Assembly (NCBI GenBank): GCA_015680905.1
Contig: CM027377.1
Location: forward strand, 30,466,501-30,530,500
Length of the DNA: 64,000 nt
From: Coptis chinensis
Lineage: Eukaryota > Streptophyta > Magnoliopsida > Ranunculales > Ranunculaceae
Reading direction: 5' to 3'
Shown: in pieces, positions 35,786-46,535 of the stretch
Position numbering within the stretch: position 1 is the first letter of the stretch
How the letters are laid out: every line of letters starts with the position of its first letter
Position numbers and translations under genes: made by a program
Notes under the pieces: generated by a model
Database searches by the model: none
Seen by the model: the letters and a program-made list of their open reading frames with translations, nothing else
What the model was told of the DNA's origin: nothing

Positions 35786-36960
35786 TTAAATAAATCTCAT
35801 ATAGAATCTTGCGTGTCCTAGAAATGCACGTATGTCGCGAACTGATTTTGGTATAGGAAGTGAAGCAAATTTTCCAGTATTAGCTTTATCGACTTCAATT
35901 CCATCATTTGAAATGATATGACCTAGACCTATTCCTTTTGTAACCATAAAATGACATTTTTCCCAATTAAGAACGAGATTTTTCTCTTCACAATGTACTA
36001 AAACCTTTTCAAGATTTGATAGACAATTATTGAAAGAATTACCATATATTGAGAAATCGTCCATGAACACTTCCATAAAACGTTCAACCATATCACTGAA
36101 AATGTGAAGTATACAACGTTGGAATGTACCAGGTACATCGCAAAGGCCAAAAGGCATTCTTTTATATGCAAAAGTACCAAAATGACAGGTGAACGTTGTT
36201 TTTTCTTGATCAGCAGGATCTATGATTATTTGAAAATATCCTAAATAACCATCAAGAAAACAGTAATATGCATGACCCGCTAACCGTTTAAGCATTTGGT
36301 CAATGAAAGGAAGTGGGAAATGATCTTTACGAGTGACCGCATTAAGTTTGTGATAGTCAATGCATATTTGCCACCTCACTGGAATACAAACGAAGATGCA
36401 TTCATCTTTATCATTTCGCACAACTGTAATGCCAGACTTCTTGGGAACGTGTACGGGACTCACCCAAACACTATCCGAGATGGGGTAAATAATACATGCA
36501 TCAAGTAACCTTAAAATTTCTTCCCTTACCACATCCTTCATGGTGGGGGTTTAGACGACGTTGCGGTTCACGTGATGTCTTGGCATTTTCTTCAAGATGT
36601 ATGTGATGGGTGCACACATTAGGGTCTATGCCTTTAATGTCATCGAGGGACCATCCAATAGCAGAACGGTGTTCTTGAATGACTCAAATTAAACGTGATT
36701 CCTGATCGGCAGTCAATTGTAATGATATGATAATTGGGTGACTACCATCTGGATCTAAATGTATATATTTTAAGTTCGAAGGAATAGGCTTTAAGTCAGG
36801 GGTGTGAGGAGTGGGTATTAAAGATTCTTGAGGATTGTTATCTTCCATAGAAAAAATAGATTGATGCTCATCCAAGTCGCTTGGTAGGACGGTAGTAGGG
36901 TCAATTAGTGGTATTGACTCTAAGAACTCGTTTACATCCTGTGAATAAGCATCCACATCA
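35786..36960 (-). pseudogene. Reverse transcriptase of element B
   Basis: Copies element RNA into DNA. The connector LKPIPSNLKYIHLDPDGSHP lies at 36956-36684. The RT frame runs from 36541 to 35786. Motifs in order: EILRLLDACIIYPISDSVWVSPV, ICIDYHKLNAVTRKDHFPLPFIDQ, YCFLDGYLGYFQI (usually GYSGY), MPFGLCDVPGTFQRC (usually NAPATFQRC), the catalytic FMDDFSIYG, and the thumb LGHIISNDGIEV. The FMDD box is intact. Substitutions in two motifs and loss of frame between 36684 and 36541 indicate a dead copy. Confidence 0.85.
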
Positions 36961-37099
36961 AATTTAGAATCACCACATGAAAGGAATTGGTGTACTTCAT
37001 CCTCAGGAAAAGAGTTTGTGAACTATTCCTGCATAAGGGTATCAACAAGGTTAACCTCCCCATCAATGTTATTCTCTGGAATTTGTTTCATCAACTTGA

Positions 37100-39511
37100 A
37101 CACATTAACCTCGACCGAAGAGATTTCCGAAGGACATGGTCATAGAACCATCCCTACAGTTTATGAGGGCATTAGCAGTTGCTAGGAACAGACGCGCTAA
37201 TATGATAGGAATGGAGTTATAGGCAACTTCTGTAACCAGAATGACAAAATTGATGGGATAGAAAAAGTCTTGGACTTTTACAAGTATATTTTCCACAATG
37301 CCTTTTGTATACTTAATGGAACGATCGGCTAATTGTAGAGTCATCGTGGTAGGTTTAAGCTCATGAAGACTTAGTTGTTTGAATAAGTAATAAGGAAGTA
37401 AGTTCACACTCGCTCCTAGGTCTAGTAATGCAGTGGCCGTATATTTATCACCTAATGTGCATGGAACTGTTGGTCTACCAGGGTCCTTGTATTTGACTAT
37501 ACCATTGTATTCGGTGATTGACGAAAACTGTTCAGTAAGGAATGCTTGTTGAGGAACATTTGTTCTCCTTTTTGTGGTGCACATATCTTTCAGAAATTTT
37601 GCATGTTTTGGCAATTGTTTTAGGGCATCGAGAAAGGGTAAGTTGATTGTCAAATTCTTAAAAGTATCTCGAATTTTATCAAAATTTTCATCGGGTTTAT
37701 TCTTTGCCAAACGGGCAAGAAATGGTGCCTTAGGGAGGAATTTGGCATAAGGATCCGCTAGTTCGTTTCCTAATTTTTGAGTTGGTGACTTTGATGCACT
37801 AGGTGTTTCCACTGTTGGTTCATTATCGGGAGCAGATTCATTGGAATCTTCGTTTACTTTTGTTTGATCATTCGGCATACGGATTTGATTGTCAACGGTT
37901 TTGCTAGAACGAAGAGTAGTTATTGCATTCACCTCACCTTGGTTTGGAACATTTGTACTAGGTGCATTTGTGACTTCACAGGCGGTGTTCACTAGCTTAG
38001 GGTTCGGAACTGCTTGGCCAGGAAACACGCCTTTCTGACTCTTTTCTAGTGCTAATTGTTGAAGTGATTGTTGGATAGACGTTAGGATTTGGGATTGTTG
38101 GTTCATGTAAGCGAAGAAAGTCTCGTTTGTCTTATTGGTAACGAGAGGCATAGGTTGTGCAACATGAACGAGTTCACAATTATTGCTTAGAAGTGGTTGA
38201 TTATAGCCAGAATTTGGATTGGCTAGAAGAAGGCTATGGTTGTTTTGATAGTTAGCATTGGAATTACTTTGAAACGGATTTTGACTTTGTTGGTATTGCT
38301 GATTATTTCCTTGGCGGTATGGAATAAAATTGTTGATTGGTCGAACAGGTGGATTGGCGAAACCTGGAGGAGCCATCTGTTGGTTATTTGGGCGCCAAAC
38401 AAAATTCGGATGTTGTCTCCAAGGTGCATTAGGAATGTTGAATGCACATGCCTCTTCCGTTGGTTGAGTAGGAAGGGGGGGCATATAACAATGGACAATA
38501 AGTATCGGGATAGTCTAGACTGAGACATATAACACACGGGGAAGTGTTAACGTTCATAGCCTGTTGTGGAAGTTGATCGTTTACTTGAATGCAAGAGCAT
38601 CTACTTTTTTAGTGAGGGATTCTATCAGTTTCTTCAATTCGGGATCGGGTTTTACCTAAAAAAGAGACGTAGCTTTGTAACAGTATCCTTAGATGACCTA
38701 GTAGAATCAGTGTTGCCCCAATGTGTACCTCTTTTTGCTTGTTTTTCAAGAAAAGTATATGCTTAAGTAGCTCCTTTGTCCATGAAGCAACCGCTGTTCA
38801 TTATATCAAGAGTTTCTTTTTGATGATCAGAAAGTCCATTAAAGAATGAACAAACAAGGATAGCTTTGTCTAGCTGGTGATGAGGACATTCTAAAAGAAG
38901 ATCGGTAAATCGACTCCATGCGTCTATAAATGATTCATGGGGATTTTGACGAAAGAATTGAATTTTCTGAAGCATTTTAGTAGTTTTCTTCTGAGTATAA
39001 AATTGTAGCATGAAAGCTTGAACAAGTTTATTCCATGTGTCTATGGATTGTGGCTATTGTCCTGCTAGCCAAATTGACACTTTATTCGCTAAAGTGAATG
39101 GAAACAGCCGCAACAAGAGTTGTTCCTTAGAGACAGCTGGATGGTGAAATGTTGTGGCCACTTGCTGAAGCCTACGAAAGTGATTGTATGGTTTTCATGG
39201 TCCAAACCATGATACACAGGTAACAAACTAAAAATGTTAGGTGGAATTCGAAAATCATCGACAATATCCTCGAGTTTGATGCAAGAAGAAGGTCCTTCTT
39301 GTAATGCTGTGTAGAAGTCCGAAAGGGGCTTCTCATCCAGTGGATTTTCGTTAGCCATAACGAATGAAGGGAATAATGACAAGGAATCTTGTTGATTTGG
39401 ATTACTAGATGAAGAATATTGTGGAGGTGAGAATTTACGCAAATGTTTATCGTATTTTCTCCTACGATAAGTATGGTTAAATTCTTTAGTTGAACCAGAC
39501 CTTAATCTCAT
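37100..39511 (-). pseudogene. gag-protease of element B
   Basis: Starts at ATG 39511 (MRLRSGSTKEFNHTYRRRKY) and loses frame near 39100. The capsid signature NPHESFIDAWSRFTDLL lies at 39011-38763. Near 38520 the zinc knuckle reads CVICLSLDYPDTYC, with Tyr where the metal-binding His should be. A C7 homopolymer at 38476-38482 coincides with the next frame change. A 459-codon frame (38484-37105) holds the Asn/Gln-rich linker, FPGQAVPNPK, the pre-protease TINLPFLDAL segment and protease LLDLGASVNLLPYYLFKQ with LADRSIKYTKG. It is shorter in the C-terminal tail than A, D and E and leads on to RT. Confidence 0.85.
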
Positions 39512-41149
39512 GCAAGCATAAAATTAGATCTAATTGACAGAAGGAACATATTATTACTTGGATTTTATGATTATCTTTAAGCATTAGAGTTGAACAACGT
39601 AGACCTAAGCCGCTGCTAACGTAGCAGTATAGCGAGGAATACGTGTACATAAACCAACAACCAGGTTACAAGAAAGATATATGAGGTAGGATTTCCTTGC
39701 AAGCACAGTTCTAATTAAGTAACCTCAATATTTCAAGTTTCCTAGATGCCGTCAGAATATGATTAAGGTTTATGGAATTAAAATTTATGCAAGGTCCTGA
39801 TTAATTATTATTATTATTATTATTATTAATTAAAATTTATGCAAGGGAGAAAGTAAAATCATGTAAGCATAGAAATACGACTCATACTTTTAGACTTGAA
39901 GTCTAATCATGCAAATATAACGTACTTATACATTACTAGATACAATAGCATTTGAAGATACTCTATTTATACGTATAGCAATACTTATAGGCAAGGTTGT
40001 ATTATCAATAAATACTTCGATACGTACAGGCCGACAACTACACATTAGTAATACGTATATGTAGGCTAATTTGTAAATAGATATTATGTTTACGTATATC
40101 TACAGTAACAGGCAAATTGGAATTACTCATACGTATTTAGATACAGTAGCATGCGAAATTATTATACGTACGCGATATATACTAATATGTAAATACGAAA
40201 AAGATACGTAAAACTAAACATGCAACGTATTATACATAGACTAATATCCTATTCTTGTTTTGCATAATAATTCGATTTCATCAATACTCATTGAGATTGC
40301 GATTGTCATATAGAGAGCAGCTTCACCCCGTAGGGTTTAGAAACAACTTATCCAACTTAGATTTTAACCCTCGTCGGAATGTTCTCCTCTTTCATGACAA
40401 AATTGACTTATTAAACAAGACAATTTAATTATACGTAGATAAATACTAAACATGCAACAACGGCTACTTATACGTATAGATAAATATATCCATGCAAAAC
40501 AGTACCACAAGTATGTATATATACATTAATATGCAATTCATAACCACTTATCCGCATATATATATATTCACAGGGGTATTGACATGATTCATACATATTA
40601 TTAATTTAATATGCAAAAGATAGTCCATTAATTACGACATAATAACTATGTACATGTGAATCATGCAAAAATATTATAAAATTTGGAATGATACTGTCGT
40701 TTCAACCCGTGGACGTCCCGAACACCAAAGGTCAATTTGAAGTAGTTGTGGCAAGATCAGATATTTAGACCCTTTACTGGAATGAAATAGATCAGTAGGT
40801 GCTGCTGATGAAAATCAAGTAGGTTAAGATTACAACCACCCGCGCACGCGAGGGTTTAATGGCGGACGCAGGTCCAATACCGCGCACGCGCAGTAATCCA
40901 GTACAAATCGCTCAAATTTTCATAGTAGTCTTACAGCAGTGTATAGATGATTTTCTAGGTCCTAACTTTTAGTTCCTGCAAGTGCCATGAAAAACCCGAT
41001 ATTGGTCAGGTCCAAAATGCGGGAAAAAGTTCAAAACAACAAAACGTAGAAAAACATAAAATTGAAATGATTGAAAGGATGAGAGGGGGGGGGGGGGGTT
41101 TCCCCTTGGAGCAATTCCAGTTTGCAAGCACAGGTCCTTGGTTCTTTAG
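39512..41149 (-). other. 5' leader of element B
   Basis: 1.6 kb noncoding leader, AT-rich with many TACGTAT words. It has an ATT microsatellite at 39797-39828, paired CpG-rich words (40840-40852 and 40880-40893) and a run of 14 G at 41085-41098 near the primer site. Confidence 0.75.
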
Positions 41150-41165
41150 AACGGCAGCGGCGCCA
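41150..41165 (-). promoter_or_regulatory. Primer binding site of element B (tRNA-Asp type)
   Basis: In element sense TGGCGCCGCTGCCGTT, two bases after the LTR at 41168. Matches tRNA-Asp over about 14 bases. Confidence 0.82.
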
Positions 41166-41445
41166 TTTGATGTCTACACTTCTGCGGTCTAAAGATACGA
41201 AATCTCGTTTCCGTTCGGTGTAGACTCAAGTCCTTACTCACGTCTTTGTGCGTCTAATTCGAGAAAGGATTCGAACCAACCTAAATACTAGAACAGCTAT
41301 AACACCCCGTGTTTTATTATACGTATTTTTCTATTTAATTAATTAATTTAATTGTTTATTTTAAAAAAATTCGTCGGATTGGACTCGGGATACGTGGGCC
41401 TGGTTTTGGGCTCGAGTCTGTGTTGGGCTTGGGTTTCGGACCCAA

Positions 41446-41455
41446 GTATATAAAC
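41446..41455 (+). promoter_or_regulatory. TATA box of LTR F
   Basis: GTATATAAAC about 150 bp from the LTR start. A start site near 41480 is expected. G has a TATA-like word at the matching place. Confidence 0.55.
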
Positions 41456-41582
41456 ACTTTTTCTAGAAAATAGGGTTCAGAAGATAATATAATATATTAA
41501 AAATGGAGGCAGAGAGAAACTGTTTTGCTAGAGCATTGGAGCGCGACGAATCGGGCTAGGAGGATTCGTCGAGCTGTTCATA

Positions 41583-41593
41583 CAGGTGAGTAG
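41583..41593 (+). promoter_or_regulatory. Conserved 5' splice site in LTR F
   Basis: CAGGTGAGTAG is a near-consensus donor about 135 nt after the TATA box. G has GGTGAGTAG about 150 nt after its TATA box. Confidence 0.5.
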
Positions 41594-42511
41594 CTATTTT
41601 GCTATTTCACCGAACTTATGGTTTTCATTAAATTTTACTGTTCATTATTCGGCGTTCTGTCGCGTTGTTAAAACTCGGAAATCCGAAATTGAGTTTTAAC
41701 TGTCCAAGCTTTATGTGCGTTAAGGGCAGTTAAAGCCCCATTAGAGAAATCGCCATTTTCCTTGTTTTTCTCGTTATACTCTTTTGATTTATCGTGGGTT
41801 GAACTAGGATGTTTTAATTGGTTTGAATCGTTGGTTGATGTCGAAGTCGTCGAAGCTCTGTCGGCTTTCGACAGACGCCAATGGCGAGGTCGCCCGCACG
41901 GGAGTAATATCGATTTTGTTGTGACTTTTCGTTTGATTTTTGATGGGATAATGTTTGGTGGTAGTGAGGATGGTTGTGGGCTGTCGGTAGGGGTTGCCCA
42001 AGGCTTGGTTGGAGACGTTAATGGCGCCGGTGGTTGAGCTGTTTTGGGTTGTTGTGTTTTCGAATGGGTGTTGGTTATTGAGGTATGTTTGAATGTTGAA
42101 GGTTAGTGGGGGATTGAATGCCGGATTGGGTGGTGCTGTTGAACGTTGACGGGGTCGTTAATGGAGGCGCCTCACTTTTATTAGGTTGTTGTTTTGGTGG
42201 GTTTAGGTGGTGATTCTATGTGGATTGTTGATTTGATGATGATGGGGTAGTGTTTGAGAGGGTGAGGGCTGAAAATGGTGGCGGTTGGAAGCTTGCAAAC
42301 AAGCTTTAATGGAGGTCGATTTTTATTAGATCTAGTTTTGAAGGAGTTAGGGATTTAATGATTTGGGGGTTTTGTTTTTATTAAAAGTGTTTGGTTTTTG
42401 TTTATGAGTGAAACCGATTTGATGAAGTGAGGGATGGTGGCCGATGGTGGTGGCCGGATTTTGGAGGTGGTGGAGGAGAATTGGTGAAAGAGATGACACT
42501 GTAGCTGTAGT

Positions 42512-42760
42512 TGGGCCTTGGGCCGAACCAGTTAGCTACTTGGGCCAGTTCCTTTTTGTTTTAGTTTTGGGCCTTGGTTATTTTGTTTGGGCCCGATCTT
42601 ATTTTGTTTTAAGTGGGCCGGACCACATCAGTTTTGTGTTGGACCAATTCTTTTTAGCCTTTGTTTTGTGGACCAGTTTATATTAACGTTTTTGGGCCGA
42701 ATCCACTTAACTGTTTTTGGGCCCGTTTCTAATATTGCTTGGGCCAGTCCATATAATTTA
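42512..42760 (+). repeat. TGGGCC cluster in LTR F
   Basis: About nine copies of TGGGCC in 250 bp, spaced irregularly. This is the plant site II word bound by TCP factors. G has a matching cluster in reverse at 56380-56580. Confidence 0.6.
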
Positions 42761-42796
42761 ATATAGATCCAATTGGGTCAGGTAGAATAAATAAGT

Positions 42797-43158
42797 GGAC
42801 TTTGACCATCGACCGTTGACTTTGACCTTAGCCGTGAACCATGGCTATGACTCTGAACCTGTCAAACACGGAAACGCCAGTTTGACTTTGACTAGGACAG
42901 TTTGACTTTGACCATCGACCGTTGACTTTGACCTTTGACCATGGACGGTTGACTTTCACCTTTGACTTTGACTTGGACAGTTTGACTTTGTCAGTTTGAC
43001 TTTGACTAGGACAGTTTGACTTTGACCATGACATGTTGAGTTTGACCTTGACCATGACATGTTGAGTTTGACCTTGACCATGAGGTGTTGACCTTTGACC
43101 GTTGACTGTTGACTTTGACTGTTGACCGTTGACTTTGACCGTTGACTGTGAATGTTGA
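42797..43158 (+). repeat. GTTGACTTTGACC tandem array in LTR F
   Basis: Dense degenerate repeats of TTTGACC, GTTGACTTTGACC and related words over 360 bp. G has a short reverse version (GTCAACAGTCAACAGGTCAA near 56227). A ~155-bp tandem duplication (TAGTAATAAAAT, TTGTATAACTT) follows at 43180-43440. Confidence 0.75.
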
Positions 43159-44288
43159 CTTTTCCAGTTTTTCATATGTTTGTTTATATGGATATATATA
43201 TAGTAATAAAATACTGTCGGATATTGTATAACTTGGTTGGTAAATTATCTAATTTAGAATTTTGACGTGAGTAGTGTGTAAAGCATATTGGGCTTTGATT
43301 GTGGACTGTGGATTGTTTAATTGTACTCACGTTTTTATGTGTATATTATATGGACACATATAGTAATAAAATCTTTGTGGAAGCTTGTATAACTTTGGTT
43401 GTCATTTACCTAAGAAAGATTTGACCTTGATGATTGGGTATTTTTGTTAAACAAGAGAAAGTAAGTTAAATCGCGTCGGCTTTGCAACACAAAAAAGCTT
43501 CGATCGTTTGGATACAATGGAAAGAGTTGTTCCATTCGAAAGATATCCCGTCAGAAATCCAATTTGCTGAAATTAGGATTTTGACCGTTTTCAACCTAAA
43601 TTTTCTTTTAGATGGGTTAAGGTTTGGACTTCGAGTTCTACATGAAAAAGTATATCTAAATACCTTAGTTTCTAAATAATTAAGTTACATGTCATTTGGA
43701 TGAATGTAGGAAAAACCTTAGCATTTATTTTGTGGCTGATAAGAACTACGAAGGCTTGATTCCAATCTTGAAAGATTTGGATACGTAGGCAGCTTTGAGC
43801 AAAAGTGCAGCCACTACACTATATCTATAATATATATATTATATAGTTGTGTGATAACTATGTGATTATGTTAGAAATTACTGTTGTTTTGAGACTACAT
43901 AAATATATATGTGGGAGATAGAAGTTGTATATGAATATAGACTTTAGTATATGTGGATATGTTTTAGACATTAGTGTGTGTGGACTTGAATTTGGGCTAA
44001 TGAACTATTTGTTTACGATATTGTATATATGAGTATGGTTATATAAATTGTATTTGTTTGATTATAAGTCCATTTTACATTTAATGATATTTAAGTGCTT
44101 GATTTGCCTTGACGTGAAAGTGACTCTTTGCATGTGTGGTCTATTTTGACATGAGTAATGCTAGTATAATTATAAGTGATAATAATGTTTTAATGTGTAA
44201 GCCCACATCTTTAGAACTCTCCACGCCTCGAGGGATTTGGTAATGAAAAGAAATGTTTATGACTTGTGATGTCATGTGATAGATGGGT

Positions 44289-44562
44289 ATTCATTGAATG
44301 TGCCATGAATGACCCAATATTCATTGAATGTGCCATGAATGACCCAATCGAGGAACTAAGGTATAGAGGAACTAAGGTATTCGGGGTTGGTTGGTCGATT
44401 CCTTGAATGTCACGGGAATGTAGGTTTGGGTATTCCTTGAATGTGGCGGGAATGACTCAGGGCATTTATTGAATGTGCCATGAATGGCCCGTTAGTGTTA
44501 TGATGGGTATTCCTTGAAGGTGGCGGGAATGACCCAAGGTATTCATTGAATGTGCCATGAAT
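44289..44562 (+). repeat. Array of seven covarying hairpins in LTR F
   Basis: Seven ~22-nt inverted repeats with starts at 44289, 44319, 44398, 44432, 44464, 44509 and 44541. Stems are ATTCAT/ATGAAT, ATTCCT/GGGAAT or ATTTAT/ATGAAT around a loop like TGAATGTGCC. Changes in one arm are matched in the other, allowing G-U. Confidence 0.68.
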
Positions 44563-45370
44563 GACCTGATATTTTGTTATGCCCAAAAGAGGCTTTGTGA
44601 TTATGTGTATGGAAAGCCCGAGAGATGGTATTGTGACTCACAAGATTTACGAGTTTACAAGATGAAAGTATGTTTTCCGGAGGCGATATCCCGCTTGGGG
44701 ACGTATGTCTTGTAGTGGTATTTTCGGTGTGAGTGAGGCGCACGGATATGTGTGATTTGGCAAATGTGTGTAGTGCAAATCGTGGAGTAGGAACTAAAGG
44801 TTGGGCTGTGTCTTTGAATAAATGAGTCAACGAGATAAGTAATAAGCAAAGTAAAATATTGATTTTACGTGTGATGGAGTTATTGCATATGATGTTTATG
44901 ATTTCTTATGATAAATGTTTACGTGGTTTGTATGAGTTGATACTCACAAGGGATGAATGTACTCTTTGGTTGTGACTTTTCCTCGTTCTCATAAGTAGAC
45001 GAGTGATACTAAAGTAAAAGTATATGAATTGTGTGATGTTATGGATATGAAGTGTGACGGTGAATAATATTAGTAAATGATTGTAATTTCTATGATTTGT
45101 GAAATGACTATAACTTGATATGTTATTACGAAAATATTAATGACTTGTGATAGTCCGAGATCTATGGTTATGCACGCAGAAACTTTTTATGACATAATGA
45201 TGTCATATGAATGACTATCATTGATATAGGTATTATGATAAGTGGTATTCCTCAAAGATACTGGATCTAACCGGGTTATATCAATTAGACTTCAATGTCT
45301 TAAATGAGGTTGGGTCATGAATAGAATTTTGATTGGCCGAGATAAATCAATTTATTGTGATGTCTAACTC

Positions 45371-45460
45371 GTTTTGCAGGGGAGGGTAGGATCTATTAAT
45401 CTTTTTCTGCAGGGACGTAAATATCCTACCCTAAGACAACGTGTTGGCTTAAAGGTAAGG
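45371..45460 (+). promoter_or_regulatory. Hairpin-embedded splice-site block in LTR F
   Basis: GTTTTGCAG at 45371-45379 (3' splice site), then a perfect 10-bp stem AGGGTAGGAT/ATCCTACCCT (45383-45392 with 45423-45432). Its 30-nt loop holds a second 3' splice site, TCTTTTTCTGCAG, ending at 45412. A 5' splice site AAAGGTAAGG follows at 45451-45460. G carries the same block with a covarying stem. Confidence 0.6.
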
Positions 45461-46535
45461 TATACCCAACTCATATTTAATTAGGTTATCATATGTGCAG
45501 TTAATAAATGAAATGTAAAGTGGTATTGTATTGTGAGTTATTTTGGAAAGTGGGAATGACGAGTACTATTATATGAGATTCTTGGAATTTGTATGTTGGG
45601 GTGAAATCTTACTTGGGAAGAAAACTACACCGCTTTTGGAAAACGGAACTATATTGTCTTCAAAGTTGAAATTGTTTGTAATGTTATATTATTCATTTGA
45701 AAGATTATTATATATATTTTGTTGTTAGTCTACTCATACCAAAGCAAATTCAATTTGTTTGACCCATGTTTGCTTTGTTTTGTAACGTGGGTGTGTTCTT
45801 GGGAACATAGATGGTGGAGTGCAGTGGATGAAGACACGTGACTTGGATTTGCTCTTGGAGTCTTCTGGTTTAAGTTTTTCGAAAGTGTATAGTTTTGAAT
45901 TGAAACAAAGGTAATAGAGTTGGTTAGTAAAAATTTTATTTGTAAATGAAGCGTTGTTCTTTCAGTTTTAATTTGATTTTAGATTTTAAATATTGTGGTT
46001 GATAATATGTTAGTGGGTTTTGTTTCACCCTGGGTTTCCAGATGATTGAATATCAGTTTTAATTTTTCTGGAAATTTGGGGGTGTGACAACAGCGTACAA
46101 CTTTATTGTGCTCTAAGTAGGGAAACTAGTGAGTAAGATTCATTTTGGATTACTAGCTAAGTTTAGTTGTGTTATTTAAATCCTAACGGATGCTTAAACA
46201 TGCAGAATACAAAAGACGGTAAAAACTAAGATGTTTCCTAAGATATTCAAAGAGAAAGAAGGGGTGGAGAATCATGCTGCTCATGCAAGGTCATATTATC
46301 CTATCTTAGTATCAGATTACCACCCTCTCTAAGCTATTTTAGGCTCATTAACAAACCCGAACCGGCTTGAGCATCAATCCCTAACGAAATGGACTCATCT
46401 CTAAGTCCATTTCCCTAGCATAAGAAGTTGAACTAGGGTTTCATCTCTGAAATCCCATCTCAACTCCTGGACTCATACAACATAATCCTGTTAATTATGA
46501 AAAGAAGAGATTAGAGATAACTCGCGTGCGTGGCT

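Larger units (their letters stand above)
41298..46089 (+). mobile_element. F: Tekay-like solo LTR
   Basis: 4792 bp between 5-bp duplications ACAGC (41293-41297 and 46090-46094). Ends are TATAACACCCCG and GGGGGTGTGACA, the inverted TGTNACACCCC termini common in Tekay-type chromovirus LTRs, with the second base mutated. No second copy of the ends, primer site or gag-pol is present, so it is a solo LTR left by LTR-LTR recombination. It is very long for an LTR. Small ORFs inside are low-complexity. It shares order and motifs with G. Confidence 0.78.
6445..46535 (-). mobile_element. Element B: very large Athila-type LTR retrotransposon hosting several insertions
   Basis: Minus-strand Ty3/gypsy element with 3' LTR at 6445-8122 and the visible part of the 5' LTR at 41168-46535. 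In its own direction it reads: tRNA-Asp primer site (41150), gag-protease, RT, RNase H, integrase, three related ORFs in the env position, a long 3' UTR, PPT and LTR. Guests D, E, F and C interrupt it. Without them the interior is about 15.2 kb and the whole element about 18.6 kb. Joining its pieces across D and E restores continuous sequence, and each guest has a 5-bp duplication. All genes carry frameshifts or stops, so it is not active. The end of its 5' LTR is beyond the window. Confidence 0.82.
41168..46535 (-). repeat. 5' LTR of element B, interrupted by F and cut by C
   Basis: B LTR sequence occupies 41168-41297 and 46090-46535, including both copies of F's target duplication ACAGC. 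Removing F gives a sequence matching 6445-7010. The LTR stops at CGTGGC (46535), where C begins. The rest should lie after C beyond the window. Confidence 0.88.

Noticed and set aside
42828..43175. Minus-strand 115-aa ORF rich in Lys, Ser, Val and Gln
   Set aside because: It is the translation of the GTTGACTTTGACC repeat array and low complexity. No protein family fits.
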